Source: Lichtheimia corymbifera B2541 (lineage: Eukaryota; Mucoromycota; Mucoromycetes; Mucorales; Lichtheimiaceae). Taken from it: DNA of 64,000 nt. Of the stretch, positions 62,868 to 64,000 are shown piece after piece. The stretch is from positions 120,785 to 184,784 of the forward strand of contig JNEU01000786.1 of NCBI GenBank assembly GCA_000697475.1, read 5' to 3'. Position 1 is the first letter of the stretch. Each line of letters starts with the position of its first letter. Under the pieces are notes generated by a model. That model saw only the letters and a list, made by a program, of their open reading frames with translations, ran no database searches and had not been told where the DNA came from. The position numbers and the translations under genes are program-made.

Positions 62868-64000
62868 TTATGACTTGCGAGTAGCTAAGCGCTTGCTCCG
62901 TGGTCCCAGTGCCACGTTGTCATTTTTGCGTTTTTGTATGTGTCGTGGAGGATTCTTATTTTTGTTACGCCAGTATTTAACGATTGTGCCAACATCGTCA
63001 AAGTGGGTTGCTGGTTCCCATGTGTCTTCATTTGGTGGGTAACCTTTCCATCTTACACGGTAAAGATGTTTGTGTTTCTTGTCAGTCTTATGATCAATAA
63101 TGCGATCGACTATGAAACGTTGTTCTTGTAATTCTTCTAAAGGGAACGCTGCCAATTTGAGTTCATGGGGTGTATAATCCCTTTTCTCCATCGCATCATC
63201 CAGGTCCTTTAATCGGTATGATCCACCCTTCGTTTTACGTTCAACGATATATGGGCCCTCGTAATTGGCATCGAGCTTGCCTTGCTTTTTGCTTGGGTGT
63301 ATGCGAACCATCACGGGATCACCTGGTTGAAACTCAACAATCTTATTTGACTTGTCGAATTTTTCTTTTCTGGCTTTGTTCACCTTTTGTGTGCGCTCGT
63401 TTATTGCCGGAAAGACAACTTCCTCCATCAGCTTCGCGACTTTTGACATTTCTTCAGCACTCATGGAACGTTTTATACCGTCTTGTCTGTAATCGGTAAA
63501 CGCATTCAGGTTGCGTGCAAACATTAAGGCAAATGGGCGTGTGTTGTGTCTCTCGGACACTTTCACGTTGACTGATAACTGCGTTGCAGGTGCATATAGA
63601 TCCCAGTCTTCAATAGCGCCTTCCATCAGCTTCTTCAAGCCTGCCACGGTTGTCTGTACCCATCTTTCGGCACTACCGTTTGCTTGTGGAAGATATGGTG
63701 TTATCAACCGGTGATCGAATCCGGCTGTTTGGGCGAAGAGCTCCATGAGTTCGTTAACGAATTCCGGTCCATTGTCACTTTGAACTATACGAGGTATGCC
63801 AAAGGTGGTGAAGGCGTCAACAAGTTGTTTAACAATGGTAGTAGCAGTGTTATCCGGAATCGGTTTCAGCAAGCAGAATCTTGTGCAGACGTCAACCATG
63901 ATCAAAAGGTAATTGTTTCCTCTTGGTGTTGGTTGTAGTGGTCCTGCAAGGTCAATTGACCAATGATCTCCTGGTATAGATGATTCGATGGGACGAAGAG
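62868..64000 (-). CDS. Retrotransposon pol C-terminus: integrase core plus chromodomain (partial)
   Basis: The frame is open from the window edge to the stop at 62868 (377 codons visible). The DDE triad of the integrase core is present: Asp in HWSIDLAG, Asp in VQSDNGPEF, Glu in NGSAERW. A GPY/F-type module (YEGPYIVERKTKGGSYRL) and a C-terminal chromodomain (HLYRVRWKGYPPNEDTWEPA) follow, then a basic tail. This is the chromovirus branch of Ty3/gypsy, whose chromodomains can steer integration to marked chromatin. No frameshift or stop is seen. Confidence 0.92.
   Translation of the reverse strand, partial: LRPIESSIPGDHWSIDLAGPLQPTPRGNNYLLIMVDVCTRFCLLKPIPDNTATTIVKQLVDAFTTFGIPRIVQSDNGPEFVNELMELFAQTAGFDHRLITPYLPQANGSAERWVQTTVAGLKKLMEGAIEDWDLYAPATQLSVNVKVSERHNTRPFALMFARNLNAFTDYRQDGIKRSMSAEEMSKVAKLMEEVVFPAINERTQKVNKARKEKFDKSNKIVEFQPGDPVMVRIHPSKKQGKLDANYEGPYIVERKTKGGSYRLKDLDDAMEKRDYTPHELKLAAFPLEELQEQRFIVDRIIDHKTDKKHKHLYRVRWKGYPPNEDTWEPATHFDDVGTIVKYWRNKNKNPPRHIQKRKNDNVALGPRSKRLATRKS

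Larger units (their letters stand above)
62584..64000 (-). mobile_element. Ty3/gypsy chromovirus LTR retrotransposon, 3' part
   Basis: In the minus orientation the window shows an integrase-chromodomain reading frame, a polypurine tract and a putative 3' LTR in the expected order. The 5' part (gag, protease, reverse transcriptase, 5' LTR) lies beyond position 64000. The pol frame is intact over all 1133 visible bases, so the copy may be recent. Confidence 0.85.

Overview
The window is nuclear DNA of an early-diverging filamentous fungus, most likely Mucoromycota (Mucorales-like). The evidence is a dense set of short introns (about 50-80 nt), fungal-specific genes (MGA2/SPT23, TIM54, ETT1, a DMA-type FHA-RING ligase), a Clr4/SUV39-type H3K9 methyltransferase, a DHX29-type helicase, many poly-Gln tracts, and a chromodomain Ty3/gypsy retroelement. 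The clade is inferred from gene content only. Exon joins below were worked out by hand from splice signals, reading phase and family conservation. For every spliced model given, the summed exons are a multiple of three, except where marked partial.

Layout. 1-3.0 kb: three tandem minus-strand members (one cut by the window edge) of an uncharacterised family with a Myb/SANT-like N-terminal domain; a fourth lies at 31 kb. 3.8-4.4 kb: a small secreted Cys-containing protein. 5.6-11.9 kb: three tandem ACS-type major-facilitator transporters with identical six-exon structure. 12.0-13.3 kb: mitochondrial-type tryptophanyl-tRNA synthetase. 13.4-14.7 kb: trypsin-like protease. 14.9-16.95 kb: phenol-hydroxylase-type FAD monooxygenase. 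17.5-18.3 kb: modular Cys-rich secreted protein. 19.1-23.2 kb: MGA2/SPT23-type membrane-anchored transcription factor. 23.3-24.8 kb: an unknown membrane or secreted protein and a small secreted Cys-rich protein. 25.2-30.7 kb: DHX29-type helicase (19 exons). 32.2-33.4 kb: a degenerate tandem repeat with a trimeric higher-order period. 34.8-39.2 kb: tubulin cofactor D. 39.5-44.2 kb: tripeptidyl-peptidase II. 45.5-49.2 kb: RAD5. 49.3-51.2 kb: a small membrane protein and ETT1. 51.6-53.8 kb: biotin-protein ligase. 54.2-56.2 kb: FHA-RING E3 ligase. 56.6-57.8 kb: TIM54. 58.3-59.8 kb: Clr4/SUV39 methyltransferase. 60-62.5 kb: gene-poor. 62.6-64.0 kb: 3' end of a Ty3/gypsy chromovirus (integrase, chromodomain, polypurine tract, LTR) running off the window.

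Most genes are unrelated housekeeping loci on both strands, so there is no pathway cluster. The accessory parts are the Myb/SANT-like family, the transporter triplet, the secreted Cys-rich proteins, the satellite-like repeat and the retroelement. Across the gene models, 7 of about 110 introns need a GC donor (GCAAGT or GCATGT), which is unusually many.
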